Shown piece after piece: positions 1 to 8,325 of a DNA stretch of 48,100 nucleotides (positions are counted from its first letter, which is position 1; every line of letters begins with the position of its first letter). The stretch lies in the NCBI GenBank assembly GCA_005889135.1, contig VBEK01000127.1, forward strand, positions 1 through 48,100, in the 5' to 3' direction. The notes under the pieces were generated by a model. It was given only the letters and a program-made list of their open reading frames with translations, made no database searches and had not been told where the DNA came from. The DNA is from Chloroflexota bacterium (lineage in GTDB: Bacteria; Chloroflexota; Dormibacteria; Dormibacterales; Dormibacteraceae). A program made the position numbers and the translations under genes.

Positions 1-971
1 TCGATCTGCTCGCGCTCGCGGCCGGTCACCTCCAGGTAGCGGAGCGTCTGGTGGTCGACCGGGAACAGCGCCGACGTGGCGCCGTACTCGGGGCACATGT
101 TGCTGAGCGTCGCGCGGTCAGGCACCGAGAGCGACGACAGGCCGTCGCCGCAGAACTCGACGAACTTGTCGACGACGCCGTGCTTACGCAGCATCTCGGT
201 CAGCGTGAGCACGAGGTCGGTGGCGGTGGAGCCCGCGGGCAGCGCGCCGTGGAAGCGGACGCCGACGACGATCGGCGTGCCCAGGTACGCGGGCTGGCCG
301 AGGATCGCGGCCTCGGCCTCGATGCCGCCCGTGCCCCAGCCCAGAACGCCCAGGCCGTTGACCATCGTCGTGTGCGAGTCGGTGCCCATCAGCGTGTCGG
401 GGATGGCGACCTTGTGCCCACCGATGTCTCGCACCTGCACCACCTTCGCGAGGTACTCGAGGTTCACCTGGTGGCAGATGCCCATGCCCGGCGGCACGAG
501 CGAGAAGTTGTGGAACGCCTGCTGCGCCCAGCGCAGGAGCGCGTAGCGCTCGCGGTTGCGCTCGATCTCCTTCTGGATGTTGCGCGTGTAGGAGTCGCGG
601 AAGCCGAACGAGTCGACCTGCACCGAGTGGTCGATGATCAGGTCGACCGGCACGAGCGGGTCGACCTTGCCGGCGTCCTTGCCCGCTCGCTTCATCGCCG
701 AGCGCATCGCGGCGAGGTCGACCACCGCGGGCACTCCGGTGAAGTCCTGCATGAGCACGCGGGCCGGCAGGAAGGGCAGCTCCGCCTCGGCGTGCGGAGG
801 CGCGGGCCAGTGCGCGAGCGCGGTGATGCTCTTTTCGTCGGCGACGCCGGCCTCGACGAGGCGGATCAGTCCCTCGAGGAGGACCTTGACCGTCATGGGC
901 AGGCCTTCGCCCAGGTCCTGGAGGGGGTAGAAATCGAGATTCGTTCCGCCCAGGCGCGCACTGCCGATCAC
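1..971 (-). CDS. acnA: aconitate hydratase (AcnA/IRP1 type), N-terminal part
   Basis: Aconitase interconverts citrate and isocitrate in the TCA cycle using a 4Fe-4S cluster in the cytoplasm. The translation shows AcnA-family signatures: [10 protein letters not shown], the segment [26 protein letters not shown], and [22 protein letters not shown]; the gene leaves the window before the cluster cysteines. I chose the GTG at 971 because no ATG, GTG or TTG lies upstream in frame and a -10-like TATCTT (979-984) ends 7 nt before it, as for many genes here. A strong AAGGAGG lies on this strand at 1003-1009 but has no in-frame start at a useful distance and overlaps the -35 of the divergent malE promoter. 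The N-terminus starts slightly later than in typical AcnA proteins, so the exact start is less certain than the family. Confidence 0.93.
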   Translation of the reverse strand, partial: MIGSARLGGTNLDFYPLQDLGEGLPMTVKVLLEGLIRLVEAGVADEKSITALAHWPAPPHAEAELPFLPARVLMQDFTGVPAVVDLAAMRSAMKRAGKDAGKVDPLVPVDLIIDHSVQVDSFGFRDSYTRNIQKEIERNRERYALLRWAQQAFHNFSLVPPGMGICHQVNLEYLAKVVQVRDIGGHKVAIPDTLMGTDSHTTMVNGLGVLGWGTGGIEAEAAILGQPAYLGTPIVVGVRFHGALPAGSTATDLVLTLTEMLRKHGVVDKFVEFCGDGLSSLSVPDRATLSNMCPEYGATSALFPVDHQTLRYLEVTGREREQI

Positions 972-1007
972 AGAGGCAAAGATACCGCGCCCAAAAGAAC
1001 CGCCTCC

Positions 1008-1036
1008 TTGACAGGATCTGGCCCCCGGACTAGATT
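1008..1036 (+). promoter_or_regulatory. sigma70-type promoter of the malE operon
   Basis: TTGACA at 1008-1013, a 17-bp spacer and TAGATT at 1031-1036 give a near-consensus housekeeping promoter, one of the best in the window. It points at malE, with a start expected near 1043 and a leader of about 70 nt. It sits in the divergent gap with aconitase. Confidence 0.75.
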
Positions 1037-1051
1037 CCCGGCAGCCCGGCT

Positions 1052-1067
1052 TTGACCGGCGTTGACC
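1052..1067 (+). promoter_or_regulatory. TTGACC direct repeat in the malE leader (possible operator)
   Basis: TTGACC occurs at 1052-1057 and 1062-1067, exactly 10 bp apart, about one helical turn, just downstream of the expected malE transcription start. This is a reasonable place for a repressor of a sugar-uptake operon. No regulator gene lies nearby, so the role is inference. Confidence 0.3.
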
Positions 1068-1113
1068 CGTGCTTTTCGTGGACTCGGACACTCAAGGAGG
1101 GGAAGGAATCTCG

Positions 1114-2358
1114 ATGGCCTGGAACCGATGGGCTAAATCGGTCGGGGTCGCGCTGCTCACGATGGCGGCGCTCCTGCTGGCGGCGTGTGGCGGGTCGGAG
1201 AACAACACCGGGACCACGCTCAACCGCAGCGGCACGATCACCATCTGGCACAACTGGGAGGGCAGCTACCTCGACGCCAAGAAGGCGATCTTCGACGCTT
1301 ACACGAAGCAGTACCCGAACGTCACGATCAACCTCGTCCACAAGCCGAACCTGACCGACGCGGTGACCACCGCGGTGCCGGCCGGCCAGGGCCCCGACGT
1401 CATCGCCTGGGTGGACGACGTCCTCGGCAAGTTCGTCAAGCTCGACATCATCCGCCCCCTCGACGGCCTCGCCGGCGTCGACATGGCCTACATGAACGCC
1501 AACTTCAGCAAGGCCGCGGTGGACGCCGACACCTTCGAGGGCAAGATCTACGGCATGCCCGAGACGGTCGAGGCGATCACGATGATCTACAACAAGGACC
1601 TCGTCTCGAGCGACCAGGTTCCGAAGACGACGGACGCCCTGCAGTCGTTCGCCGCGTCGTTCCAGTCCTCGCACCCGGGCAAGTACGGCGTCGTCTGGAA
1701 CACCAAGGACGCTTACTTCAACGCTCCGTGGGTCTACGGCTTCGGCGGCTACTACGTCAAGGCGGACGGAACCGTCGGCCTGACGACCGACGGCACCAAG
1801 GCCGGCTTCAACTTCATCTCCAGCTTCCGCGGCAAGATCCCTGCGGCCGTCGACTACGGCGTCGCCGACACGCTCTTCAAGGAGGGCAAGGCCGCGATCA
1901 TCATCAACGGCCCGTGGTCGGTCGCGGACTACGGCAAGGCCAACGTCAAGTACGGCCTGGCCACGCTGCCGACCGCGAACGGCAAGCCCGTCTCGCCCTT
2001 CGTCGGCGTGAAGACGCTGATGGTCTCGACCAACGCCTCCAACCCGGCGCTGGCGGTCGACGTCATCAAGTGGTTCGACAACAAGGACAACGAGGTCGCG
2101 CAATCGGTCGCGAACAAGGAGATCCCGGCCAACAAGCTCGCCCTGGCCGACCCCCAGGTGCAGGCGATCGAGCAGGTCAAGGGCTTCGGCGCGCAGGTGA
2201 GCAACGGGGTGCCGCTCCCGAACACGCCCTACATGTCGGCGCTGTGGGACCCGGTCGCGAAGGCGCTGGAGGCGGTCTGGACCGGCAAGCAGTCGGTCGA
2301 CGCCGCGCTCAGCGACGCCCAGAAGGCGGCGCTGGCGAACATCTCCCAGCTCAAGTGA
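1114..2358 (+). CDS. malE: maltodextrin-type ABC transporter substrate-binding lipoprotein
   Basis: Extracellular solute-binding protein family 1, 414 aa. It is predicted to capture oligosaccharides outside the membrane and hand them to MalF/MalG. The N-terminus is a lipoprotein signal with lipobox LAAC, Cys at residue 25; the mature part begins with the family pattern ITIWHNWEG and carries GQGPDVIAWVDD and the MalE-like stretch YGMPETVEAITMIYNKDL. The ATG at 1114 has AAGGAGGGG and GGAAGGAA upstream. A strong hairpin after the stop may raise MalE over the permeases. No ATPase gene (MalK) lies in the window; a shared ATPase elsewhere is likely. The maltodextrin assignment rests on the neighbours (GH15, GH13, malQ). 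Confidence 0.88.
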   Translation: MAWNRWAKSVGVALLTMAALLLAACGGSENNTGTTLNRSGTITIWHNWEGSYLDAKKAIFDAYTKQYPNVTINLVHKPNLTDAVTTAVPAGQGPDVIAWVDDVLGKFVKLDIIRPLDGLAGVDMAYMNANFSKAAVDADTFEGKIYGMPETVEAITMIYNKDLVSSDQVPKTTDALQSFAASFQSSHPGKYGVVWNTKDAYFNAPWVYGFGGYYVKADGTVGLTTDGTKAGFNFISSFRGKIPAAVDYGVADTLFKEGKAAIIINGPWSVADYGKANVKYGLATLPTANGKPVSPFVGVKTLMVSTNASNPALAVDVIKWFDNKDNEVAQSVANKEIPANKLALADPQVQAIEQVKGFGAQVSNGVPLPNTPYMSALWDPVAKALEAVWTGKQSVDAALSDAQKAALANISQLK

Positions 2359-2374
2359 GAGGTTGAAGCTCTAC

Positions 2375-2403
2375 GAGGACGGCGGCGTCAGGCCGCCGTC
2401 CTC
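2375..2403 (+). terminator. hairpin between malE and malF (attenuator or mRNA stabiliser)
   Basis: A perfect 12-bp stem (GAGGACGGCGGC with its complement) and a 5-nt loop lie 16 nt after the malE stop. The following TCCTTCTCTA is only moderately T-rich, so partial termination or 3'-end protection of malE mRNA is more likely than a complete stop, because malF follows without an obvious promoter. Confidence 0.6.
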
Positions 2404-2432
2404 TCCTTCTCTAGTGGCCTAGGGGCCACCGG

Positions 2433-3344
2433 ATGTACAGAACCAGCCTCCGGCTGACGCTGACCTACCTGTCCCCGATGGTCGTCGGGGTCGGCCTGAT
2501 CAGCCTTTTTCCGATCCTCTACAACGTCTACATCTCGTTTACGAACCAGAACCTCTATCACTTCCGCCAGTACTCCATCGTCGGCTTCGTCAACTACGGC
2601 AAGCTCTTCCAGGGACTCGACGCCGACTTCTTCATCGTCCTCGGACGCACGTTCCTGTTCGTCGCCATCTGCATTCCTCTCTTCCTCGCCGTGGGCATGG
2701 CGGCGGCGATGGCGCTCAACCATCCGTCGGTGCGCTTCAAGCCGTTCTGGCGCGTGGCGCTAATCGTGCCGTGGGCGGTGCCCAGCTACATCACGGCGCT
2801 GGTGTGGAAGTTCTTCTTCAACGAGGACTTCGGCACGCTGAACCAGCTCTACCGGGTTGTCGCCGGTCCGCATGCCGGGCTGCCGTGGCTGAGCGATCCG
2901 ACGTGGGCCTTCGCCTCGATCGTCATCGCCAACGTCTGGATGTCGTACCCGTTCTTCATGATCGTCATCCTCGGCGCGCTGCAGAGCATCCCGAGCGAGC
3001 TGTACGAGGCCGCGGCGGTCGACGGCGCTCCCGCCTGGAGCCAGTTCAGGCGCATCACGGTGCCCCTGCTCCGTCCGGCCATCCTGCCGGCGACGATCCT
3101 CAGCGCGATCGTCACGTTCAACGTCCTGAACACGGCCTACCTGATCACCAAGGGAGGCCCGTTCATCAGCGCCGCCAAGCCGGGCGCGACCGACTTCGTC
3201 ATGGTCTACGCGTTCCGGGTGGCGTTCCAGCTCTTCAACTACAGCTACATCGCGGCGTTCGCGGTCGTCATCTTCTTCCTGCTCTTCACGGTCACGCTGG
3301 GCAGCCTGCGGTTCACCGGACTTGTGCGTGAGGAGGCGAGATGA
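2433..3344 (+). CDS. malF: sugar ABC transporter permease, MalF-like
   Basis: A 303-aa inner-membrane permease with six predicted membrane segments, starting with the hydrophobic stretch after MYRTSLRLTLTYLSPMVVG. The ATPase-coupling EAA loop is visible as YEAAAVDGAPAWSQFRRITVP near residue 195. It lacks the large periplasmic loop of E. coli MalF, as is usual for Gram-positive-type sugar permeases. With MalG it would form the channel fed by MalE. Its stop overlaps the malG start (ATGA), implying translational coupling. Confidence 0.88.
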   Translation: MYRTSLRLTLTYLSPMVVGVGLISLFPILYNVYISFTNQNLYHFRQYSIVGFVNYGKLFQGLDADFFIVLGRTFLFVAICIPLFLAVGMAAAMALNHPSVRFKPFWRVALIVPWAVPSYITALVWKFFFNEDFGTLNQLYRVVAGPHAGLPWLSDPTWAFASIVIANVWMSYPFFMIVILGALQSIPSELYEAAAVDGAPAWSQFRRITVPLLRPAILPATILSAIVTFNVLNTAYLITKGGPFISAAKPGATDFVMVYAFRVAFQLFNYSYIAAFAVVIFFLLFTVTLGSLRFTGLVREEAR

Positions 3345-4183
3345 GGACGGGGGCGTTCTCGCGCTACGGCGTGCCGATCCTGATCCACGCCTTCCTGGTC
3401 GCGATGCTCATCTTCGCCCTGTTCCCGGTCTTCTTCGTCCTCCAGGCCGCGTTCAGGCCGGGGCAGTCGCTGTACTCGCTGACCCTCAGCCTATGGCCCG
3501 ACCATCCGACGTGGGACAACTTCGTCTACATCTGGACCAGGGTGCCGTTCCCGACGTGGCTGAAGAACAGCCTGGGGATCGGGATCGGGACGATGATCGC
3601 GGGTCTCATCGGCTCGGCCACCGGCGCGTACGCGCTGGCGCGCTTCCGCTTCGCGGGCAAGCGCATGACGCTGATCCTGCTGCTCGCGATCCAGGCCTTC
3701 CCGACGGTGCTGGCGCTGGTGCCGATCTACATCATCCTCAGGACCGTCGGCCTGATCGGCTCGCCGTTCGGACTGATGCTCGCCTACGTGGCGGGGGCGC
3801 TGGTGTTCAGCACCTGGAACCTCAAGGGTTACTTCGACACCATCCCGCGCGAGCTCGACGAGGCGGCCCTGATCGACGGCTGCACCGTGACGCAGGCGTT
3901 CATCCGCATCGTGCTCCCGCTCTCGCTGCCGGCGCTGGCGGTGACGGCGCTGCTGATGTTCCTCACCGCGTGGAACGAGTGGGTGATGGCGCAGACGCTT
4001 CTGCTGAGCGAGGACGCGTACACCGTGCCGGTCGGGCTGTGGGGCCTGCAGGACAACTACCGCATCCCGTGGGGCTACTTCGCCGCCGGCTCGCTGCTGG
4101 TCTCGATCCCGGTGATGGTCCTGTTCCTCGGCCTGCAGCAGTACTTCCGCTCGGGCCTCACGGTGGGCGGCGTCAAAGGCTGA
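3341..4183 (+). CDS. malG: sugar ABC transporter permease, MalG-like
   Basis: A 280-aa second permease subunit with a typical MalG start (short cytoplasmic tail, first membrane helix about residues 12-32), several further helices, and an EAA loop reading LDEAALIDGCTVTQAFIRIV near residue 180. It overlaps malF by 4 nt. The gene after it appears to start on a CTG that overlaps the malG TGA (CTGA), extending the coupled series to the glucoamylase. Confidence 0.88.
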   Translation: MRTGAFSRYGVPILIHAFLVAMLIFALFPVFFVLQAAFRPGQSLYSLTLSLWPDHPTWDNFVYIWTRVPFPTWLKNSLGIGIGTMIAGLIGSATGAYALARFRFAGKRMTLILLLAIQAFPTVLALVPIYIILRTVGLIGSPFGLMLAYVAGALVFSTWNLKGYFDTIPRELDEAALIDGCTVTQAFIRIVLPLSLPALAVTALLMFLTAWNEWVMAQTLLLSEDAYTVPVGLWGLQDNYRIPWGYFAAGSLLVSIPVMVLFLGLQQYFRSGLTVGGVKG

Positions 4184-6210
4184 GACCTAGCCCGCATCGC
4201 CTTGTCGTCGTCGCCGGCGGGCTGGTGGCCGCCCTGGCGCTCGCCGCCATCTTCGTCGTCTTCCGTCCGCAGCCGGAGTGGACCGCGGACCTCGCACCGG
4301 TCGCGAGCGTCGCAGCCGACCACTGGACGACGGGGAACAAGGACGCGATCGGCACCTCCGCGAACCGCCAGTCCAACGTCTGGTTCACGGCCGCACACGG
4401 CACGCTGGCCGACGTGCTGTACCCGACCGTCGACGCCGACAACCTGCGCCAGCTGGGGTTCATCGTCACCGACGGGTCGACCTTCTTCTTCGACGCGGCG
4501 CTGCAGGGGCAGGCGAGCTCCAGGGTGATCGACGACCGCGCGCTCAGCTACGTGCTGCAGGTCGACGACCCCACACACGGCTTCAGCCTCGCCACCGAGA
4601 TCGCGACCGACCCGGACCGCGCCGTGGTGGTCGTGCGTGGGCATCTCGCGGGCAAGACGTCGGGGCTGTCGGTGTACGCCTACCTGGTGCCGCACCTTGG
4701 CGGCTCCGGCGCGGGGCAGACCGCGTTCTTCGAGGGCGCGCGAGGCTACGTGAGCAAGAAGGGCGTCTGGCTGGCCGCCTCGACGCCGTCCGAAGTGCGT
4801 ACGGCCGGCTACCTGGGTCGCGGCGATGGCTTCGAGCAGCTGCACCGGCACGCGCTGTCGAATCGCTACCGGCAGGCGGGGCCGGGACGGGTGACGCTGA
4901 CCTGGCAGGCCGGATCCGGCGCGGGCTCTTTCGTGACCGCGCTCGCCTTCGGCTCCACGCGCGCGGAGGCCGACTCGGCGCTCGACGCGACGCTGGGGCG
5001 AGGCGCCCAGGACGTGTTCGACTCCTACCGCGCGGGCTGGCGCCTTTACGCTTCGCGCCTTACGCCGCCGCCGGACGCCGCTCCGCTTTTCTTCTACAGC
5101 GCCGAGGTCATCAAGATGGCCGAGGACAAGCTCCATCCGGGCGCGATCGTCGCGTCACTCGCGCGGCCGTGGGGCGACGCGGCGCCGGACGACGACGGTG
5201 ACGTCGGCTACCGCAAAGTCTGGCCTCGCGACCTGTACCACGCCGCGAGCGCGCTCCTCGCCGCGGGCGACCTGGCGACGGCGTACGACGCCCTGCGGTT
5301 CATGGGCAAGCAGCAGCGTTCGGATGGCTCGATGCCGCAGAACACCGACCTCGCGGGCAAGCAGGTGTGGAACGGGCAGCAGATGGACGAGACGGCGGAC
5401 GCGATCCTCCTGCAGGTGCGACTCTACGAGAAGGCCTCGGGTGTGGACATCCCGAAGGCCGCCGACTACCTCGCGGCCAACGGCCCGATGACCGGCCAGG
5501 AGAGGTGGGAGGAGGCCGCAGGTTACTCGCCGGCGACGATCGCGGCCGAGACCGCCGCTCTTCGCAGCGCGGCGAGGTGGAGCGACCGCACGCATCTCTT
5601 CGCCGGCCGCGCGGTGGTTTGGAGGAAGACGGCCGGCGCGTGGGACGCGGCGCTCGAGTCGTGGACCTTCGTCCTCGCCGGTGCGGCCGGCGTGAACTAC
5701 TACCTGCGGATCTCTCCGAACGGCAAGCCCGACAGCGAGGAGCCGATCAGCATCGCCAACAACGGCGGAGTGTGGGACCAGCGCGAGATCGTCGACCCCA
5801 GCTTCCTCGAGCTCGTCCGCCTCGGCGTCCGGAGCGCGGACGACCCACGGATCGTGTCGACCTTGAATGCGATCGACAACGTGTCTCGGGCCAAGCTTGG
5901 CTGGTATCGATACCCTCACGACGGCTACGGGGAGCGGAACCCGGGTTCGGCTCCGCCGGGCCAGGGGCACCTGTGGCCGCTGCTCACCGGCGAGCGCGGC
6001 GTCTACACCGTGCTCGCGGGCGGCGACGCCAGGAGCTACCTGGGCGAGCTTCTGCTCCGCGCCGGTCCGGAACACCTGCTCGGCGAGCAGGTCTGGGAGG
6101 CAGACGGATCCCCGACAGGCTCAGCCCGGCCGCTGGTCTGGGCCCACGCCGAGTACATCATCCTCGCGAAGGCGGTCGCGACCGGAACCGTCGACGACCG
6201 ACCCGTCTAG
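4180..6210 (+). CDS. GH15 glucoamylase / glucodextranase-like enzyme
   Basis: Predicted exo-acting glucohydrolase, 676 aa, releasing glucose from alpha-glucan ends; probably exported or membrane-anchored. An N-terminal positive and hydrophobic stretch (residues 1-27) precedes a glucodextranase-N-like beta domain (about 45-290) and the GH15 (alpha/alpha)6 barrel. Seen motifs: RKVWPRDLY (about 345), QERWEE (440-445, holding the expected general acid) and WAHAEYI (654-660, expected base Glu658). ATG, GTG and TTG are absent between the end of malG and 4225. Starting at the GTG at 4225 would remove the charged n-region, so I prefer the CTG at 4180, which overlaps the malG stop. The 3' 90 bp, including the WAHAEYI codons, are antisense to the end of the GH13 gene. 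Confidence 0.85.
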   Translation: MRPSPHRLVVVAGGLVAALALAAIFVVFRPQPEWTADLAPVASVAADHWTTGNKDAIGTSANRQSNVWFTAAHGTLADVLYPTVDADNLRQLGFIVTDGSTFFFDAALQGQASSRVIDDRALSYVLQVDDPTHGFSLATEIATDPDRAVVVVRGHLAGKTSGLSVYAYLVPHLGGSGAGQTAFFEGARGYVSKKGVWLAASTPSEVRTAGYLGRGDGFEQLHRHALSNRYRQAGPGRVTLTWQAGSGAGSFVTALAFGSTRAEADSALDATLGRGAQDVFDSYRAGWRLYASRLTPPPDAAPLFFYSAEVIKMAEDKLHPGAIVASLARPWGDAAPDDDGDVGYRKVWPRDLYHAASALLAAGDLATAYDALRFMGKQQRSDGSMPQNTDLAGKQVWNGQQMDETADAILLQVRLYEKASGVDIPKAADYLAANGPMTGQERWEEAAGYSPATIAAETAALRSAARWSDRTHLFAGRAVVWRKTAGAWDAALESWTFVLAGAAGVNYYLRISPNGKPDSEEPISIANNGGVWDQREIVDPSFLELVRLGVRSADDPRIVSTLNAIDNVSRAKLGWYRYPHDGYGERNPGSAPPGQGHLWPLLTGERGVYTVLAGGDARSYLGELLLRAGPEHLLGEQVWEADGSPTGSARPLVWAHAEYIILAKAVATGTVDDRPV

Positions 6211-8325
6211 CGTGCGCAGGTTCAGGGTGACGATCATCCGCTCGTCGCCCAGCGCCCGCTCGTAGGCGAGCTCGTCGCCCTCGGCGCGCAGCGTGCGTCG
6301 CATCCCGCGTCGCAGAGCGGGCGACTGCGCGCGAAGGCGGCCGAGTCGCTGGAAGTGGGCGAGCAGGTCTCGGTCCTGCGCCTCGCCCCAGAGCATGGGC
6401 AGCCGCGCCTCCGCGTTCTCGACCACCGCGTCGTAGCGCTGCGTGAGGCCGACCTCCGTGCCGTAGTAGACGACCGGCGCGCCGGGCGAGGTCATGAGCA
6501 GCGTCGCGGCGAGCTTCAGCCGGCGCTTGTCGCCACCGGCCATCCACAGGAACCGGTTCATGTCGTGGTTGTCGAGCAGCGTCGCGAGCCCGAGCCCGGG
6601 GAACTTGCCCTCGTGCTCGTCCATCCAGCGGGCGAAGGAGGCGATGTCGGTGGTCCCCTTCGCGAAGGTGCTGCGGACCATGAACGCGAAGTCGAAGTCG
6701 AAGATGGCGTCCAGGCGTCCGGCGTAGCGCGCGAGCCAGTCGAAGTGGCCGGTCGCCTCGCCGAGCACGAGGGCGTCGGCCTTGACCTCGCGCAGGCCGG
6801 CTCGCAGCTCGACCCAGAAGGCCGGGTCGGCGCCCGCCACGTGGTCGCAGCGCACGCCATCTGCGCCGTACGCGGTGATCCAGTGCCGCGCGGCCTCGAC
6901 GAGGTAAGCGCGGACCCGCCTGCTGCCGGTGTCGAGCTCGGGGAGGACGATGTGGTCGTAGAAGCAGCGGTAGTAGTGCGGCCACTGCCAGAAGCGATAG
7001 AACTCGGCCGCCTCGCCGCCTTGCTCGATCGCGTCTCGGAACAGATGGTGGCCGCGCCCGGTGTGGTTGGGGACGAAGTCGAGCAGGACGCGCATGCCCC
7101 GCTCGTGCGCGGCCGCGACCAGTCGCTTCAGCGCCGATTCGCCGCCGTAGCGCGGCTCGACGGCGAAGAAGTCCTCGTGGTCGTAACCGTGGTGGGAGGG
7201 CGTCTGGTGGACGGGGGTGAGCCAGATCGTGTTACAGCCGAGCCCGGAGATGTGGTCGAGGTGCTGGCGGACGCCGTCGAGGGTGCCTCCATACAGCGCG
7301 GTCGATGAGCCCGGCTTCGGCAGCCGGCCTTCGGTCCTGGCGAAGCGGTCGACCATCAGCTGGTAGATGACCGCGTCGTGAACCCAGTCGGGAGGTCCCT
7401 CCGGGCTCGACCTGGCGAACTCCTGGCCGCCGGGCCGGGGATCCGCGTCTGATGCCCAGAGCGTGGGCGCGTCCGTCCGCTCGACCTTGACCTTGTAGAG
7501 GCCACCGTCGGTCGGCTCGATCCTGATCGCGGCCGGTTTCAGGTCGGCCCGGACCTCGACCTCCGCCGCGGGGTCGCCGCCGGCCGCGACCAGGCCGGAG
7601 TGAAACGCGCCGCCGTAGAGGGCGCGCTTGCGGCGCACCTCCTGGGCCAGCGCCTGGTGAACGAAGAAGAAGTCTTCGCCGCCCTCGACCGGCGGCACCA
7701 GGGCATGGACGGCGATCAGGAACAGCGCGTGCCCGCGAAGGTCCAGGCCGGACTCCGTGGCGAGAAGGCCCAGGCGGTTCGCGCGCCGCACGGCCTCGTG
7801 CAGCCCGGCCGCGGTTGCCTGCCGAAGCTCGGGTGGCGTGGCCGCCAGGTGCGCCGGGAGGCGGTCACGCAGCGGCGACCCGTACGCAAAGCGCAGGTGC
7901 TTCTGGAGTCCCCACGCGAGGAGGCCGTCGACCGCGCGGTGGGCGAGGGCCCACGCGAAGAACGCCTCCGCGGCGCCGCGCTCCCCGCACACGTCCATCG
8001 CGTGGGCGATGACCACGTCGTCGCCAGGCTCGGCGAGGAACGCGCCCGAGACCTCCTGGTGCAGCGCGAGCACGAGCACGCTGCGCGCGTAGAGATCGGC
8101 CACCGCCTCGCGGTTCTCGAGGTCCGTGATGCGGTCGACGACGATCGCGCGTGTGGCCCCGGCCAGCGGCGGCGGGTCGTCAGCGATGGTGGTGATCGCA
8201 TCGCCCACTGCCGCATGCCGTGCGGCGCCGGCGCGCACGACGTTGGTGCCGCGCACGTACTCGAGGCCCGGGCCGAACATGTAGGCGAGGATGCGGCCGT
8301 TGCCGACGGGCGCGAACTCCTTCAT
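6121..8325 (-). CDS. GH13 alpha-amylase family enzyme (maltogenic amylase/cyclomaltodextrinase-like)
   Basis: A 734-aa protein with about 310 residues of N-terminal region, not recognised in detail, before a GH13 barrel beginning DWVHDAVIYQLMVDRFA. Conserved regions are intact: DFVPNH (416-421), GVRCDH with nucleophile Asp494, LGEATG with acid/base Glu523, and LLDNHD with Asp588. It would hydrolyse or transfer alpha-1,4 glucan links. There is no signal peptide, so it is probably intracellular. Its ATG overlaps the malQ stop (ATGA), making an operon with malQ. The last 30 codons lie over the glucoamylase 3' end and look unlike a GH13 C-terminal domain, so the tail may be a run-on to the first available stop. 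Confidence 0.9.
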   Translation of the reverse strand: MKEFAPVGNGRILAYMFGPGLEYVRGTNVVRAGAARHAAVGDAITTIADDPPPLAGATRAIVVDRITDLENREAVADLYARSVLVLALHQEVSGAFLAEPGDDVVIAHAMDVCGERGAAEAFFAWALAHRAVDGLLAWGLQKHLRFAYGSPLRDRLPAHLAATPPELRQATAAGLHEAVRRANRLGLLATESGLDLRGHALFLIAVHALVPPVEGGEDFFFVHQALAQEVRRKRALYGGAFHSGLVAAGGDPAAEVEVRADLKPAAIRIEPTDGGLYKVKVERTDAPTLWASDADPRPGGQEFARSSPEGPPDWVHDAVIYQLMVDRFARTEGRLPKPGSSTALYGGTLDGVRQHLDHISGLGCNTIWLTPVHQTPSHHGYDHEDFFAVEPRYGGESALKRLVAAAHERGMRVLLDFVPNHTGRGHHLFRDAIEQGGEAAEFYRFWQWPHYYRCFYDHIVLPELDTGSRRVRAYLVEAARHWITAYGADGVRCDHVAGADPAFWVELRAGLREVKADALVLGEATGHFDWLARYAGRLDAIFDFDFAFMVRSTFAKGTTDIASFARWMDEHEGKFPGLGLATLLDNHDMNRFLWMAGGDKRRLKLAATLLMTSPGAPVVYYGTEVGLTQRYDAVVENAEARLPMLWGEAQDRDLLAHFQRLGRLRAQSPALRRGMRRTLRAEGDELAYERALGDERMIVTLNLRTLDGSVVDGSGRDRLREDDVLGVGPDQRPG

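Noticed and set aside
1003-1009. AAGGAGG as ribosome binding site of aconitase
   Set aside because: No in-frame start codon lies within a workable distance; the nearby TTG is out of frame and stops after eight codons.
51-1055. Long open frame on the plus strand over the aconitase gene
   Set aside because: Arg/Val/Asp-rich translation typical of a shadow frame in GC-rich DNA; the minus strand encodes unmistakable aconitase motifs.
3322-4179. N-terminal extension of the glucoamylase frame across malG
   Set aside because: This part is an out-of-frame reading of malG; homology to GH15 begins only after 4180.
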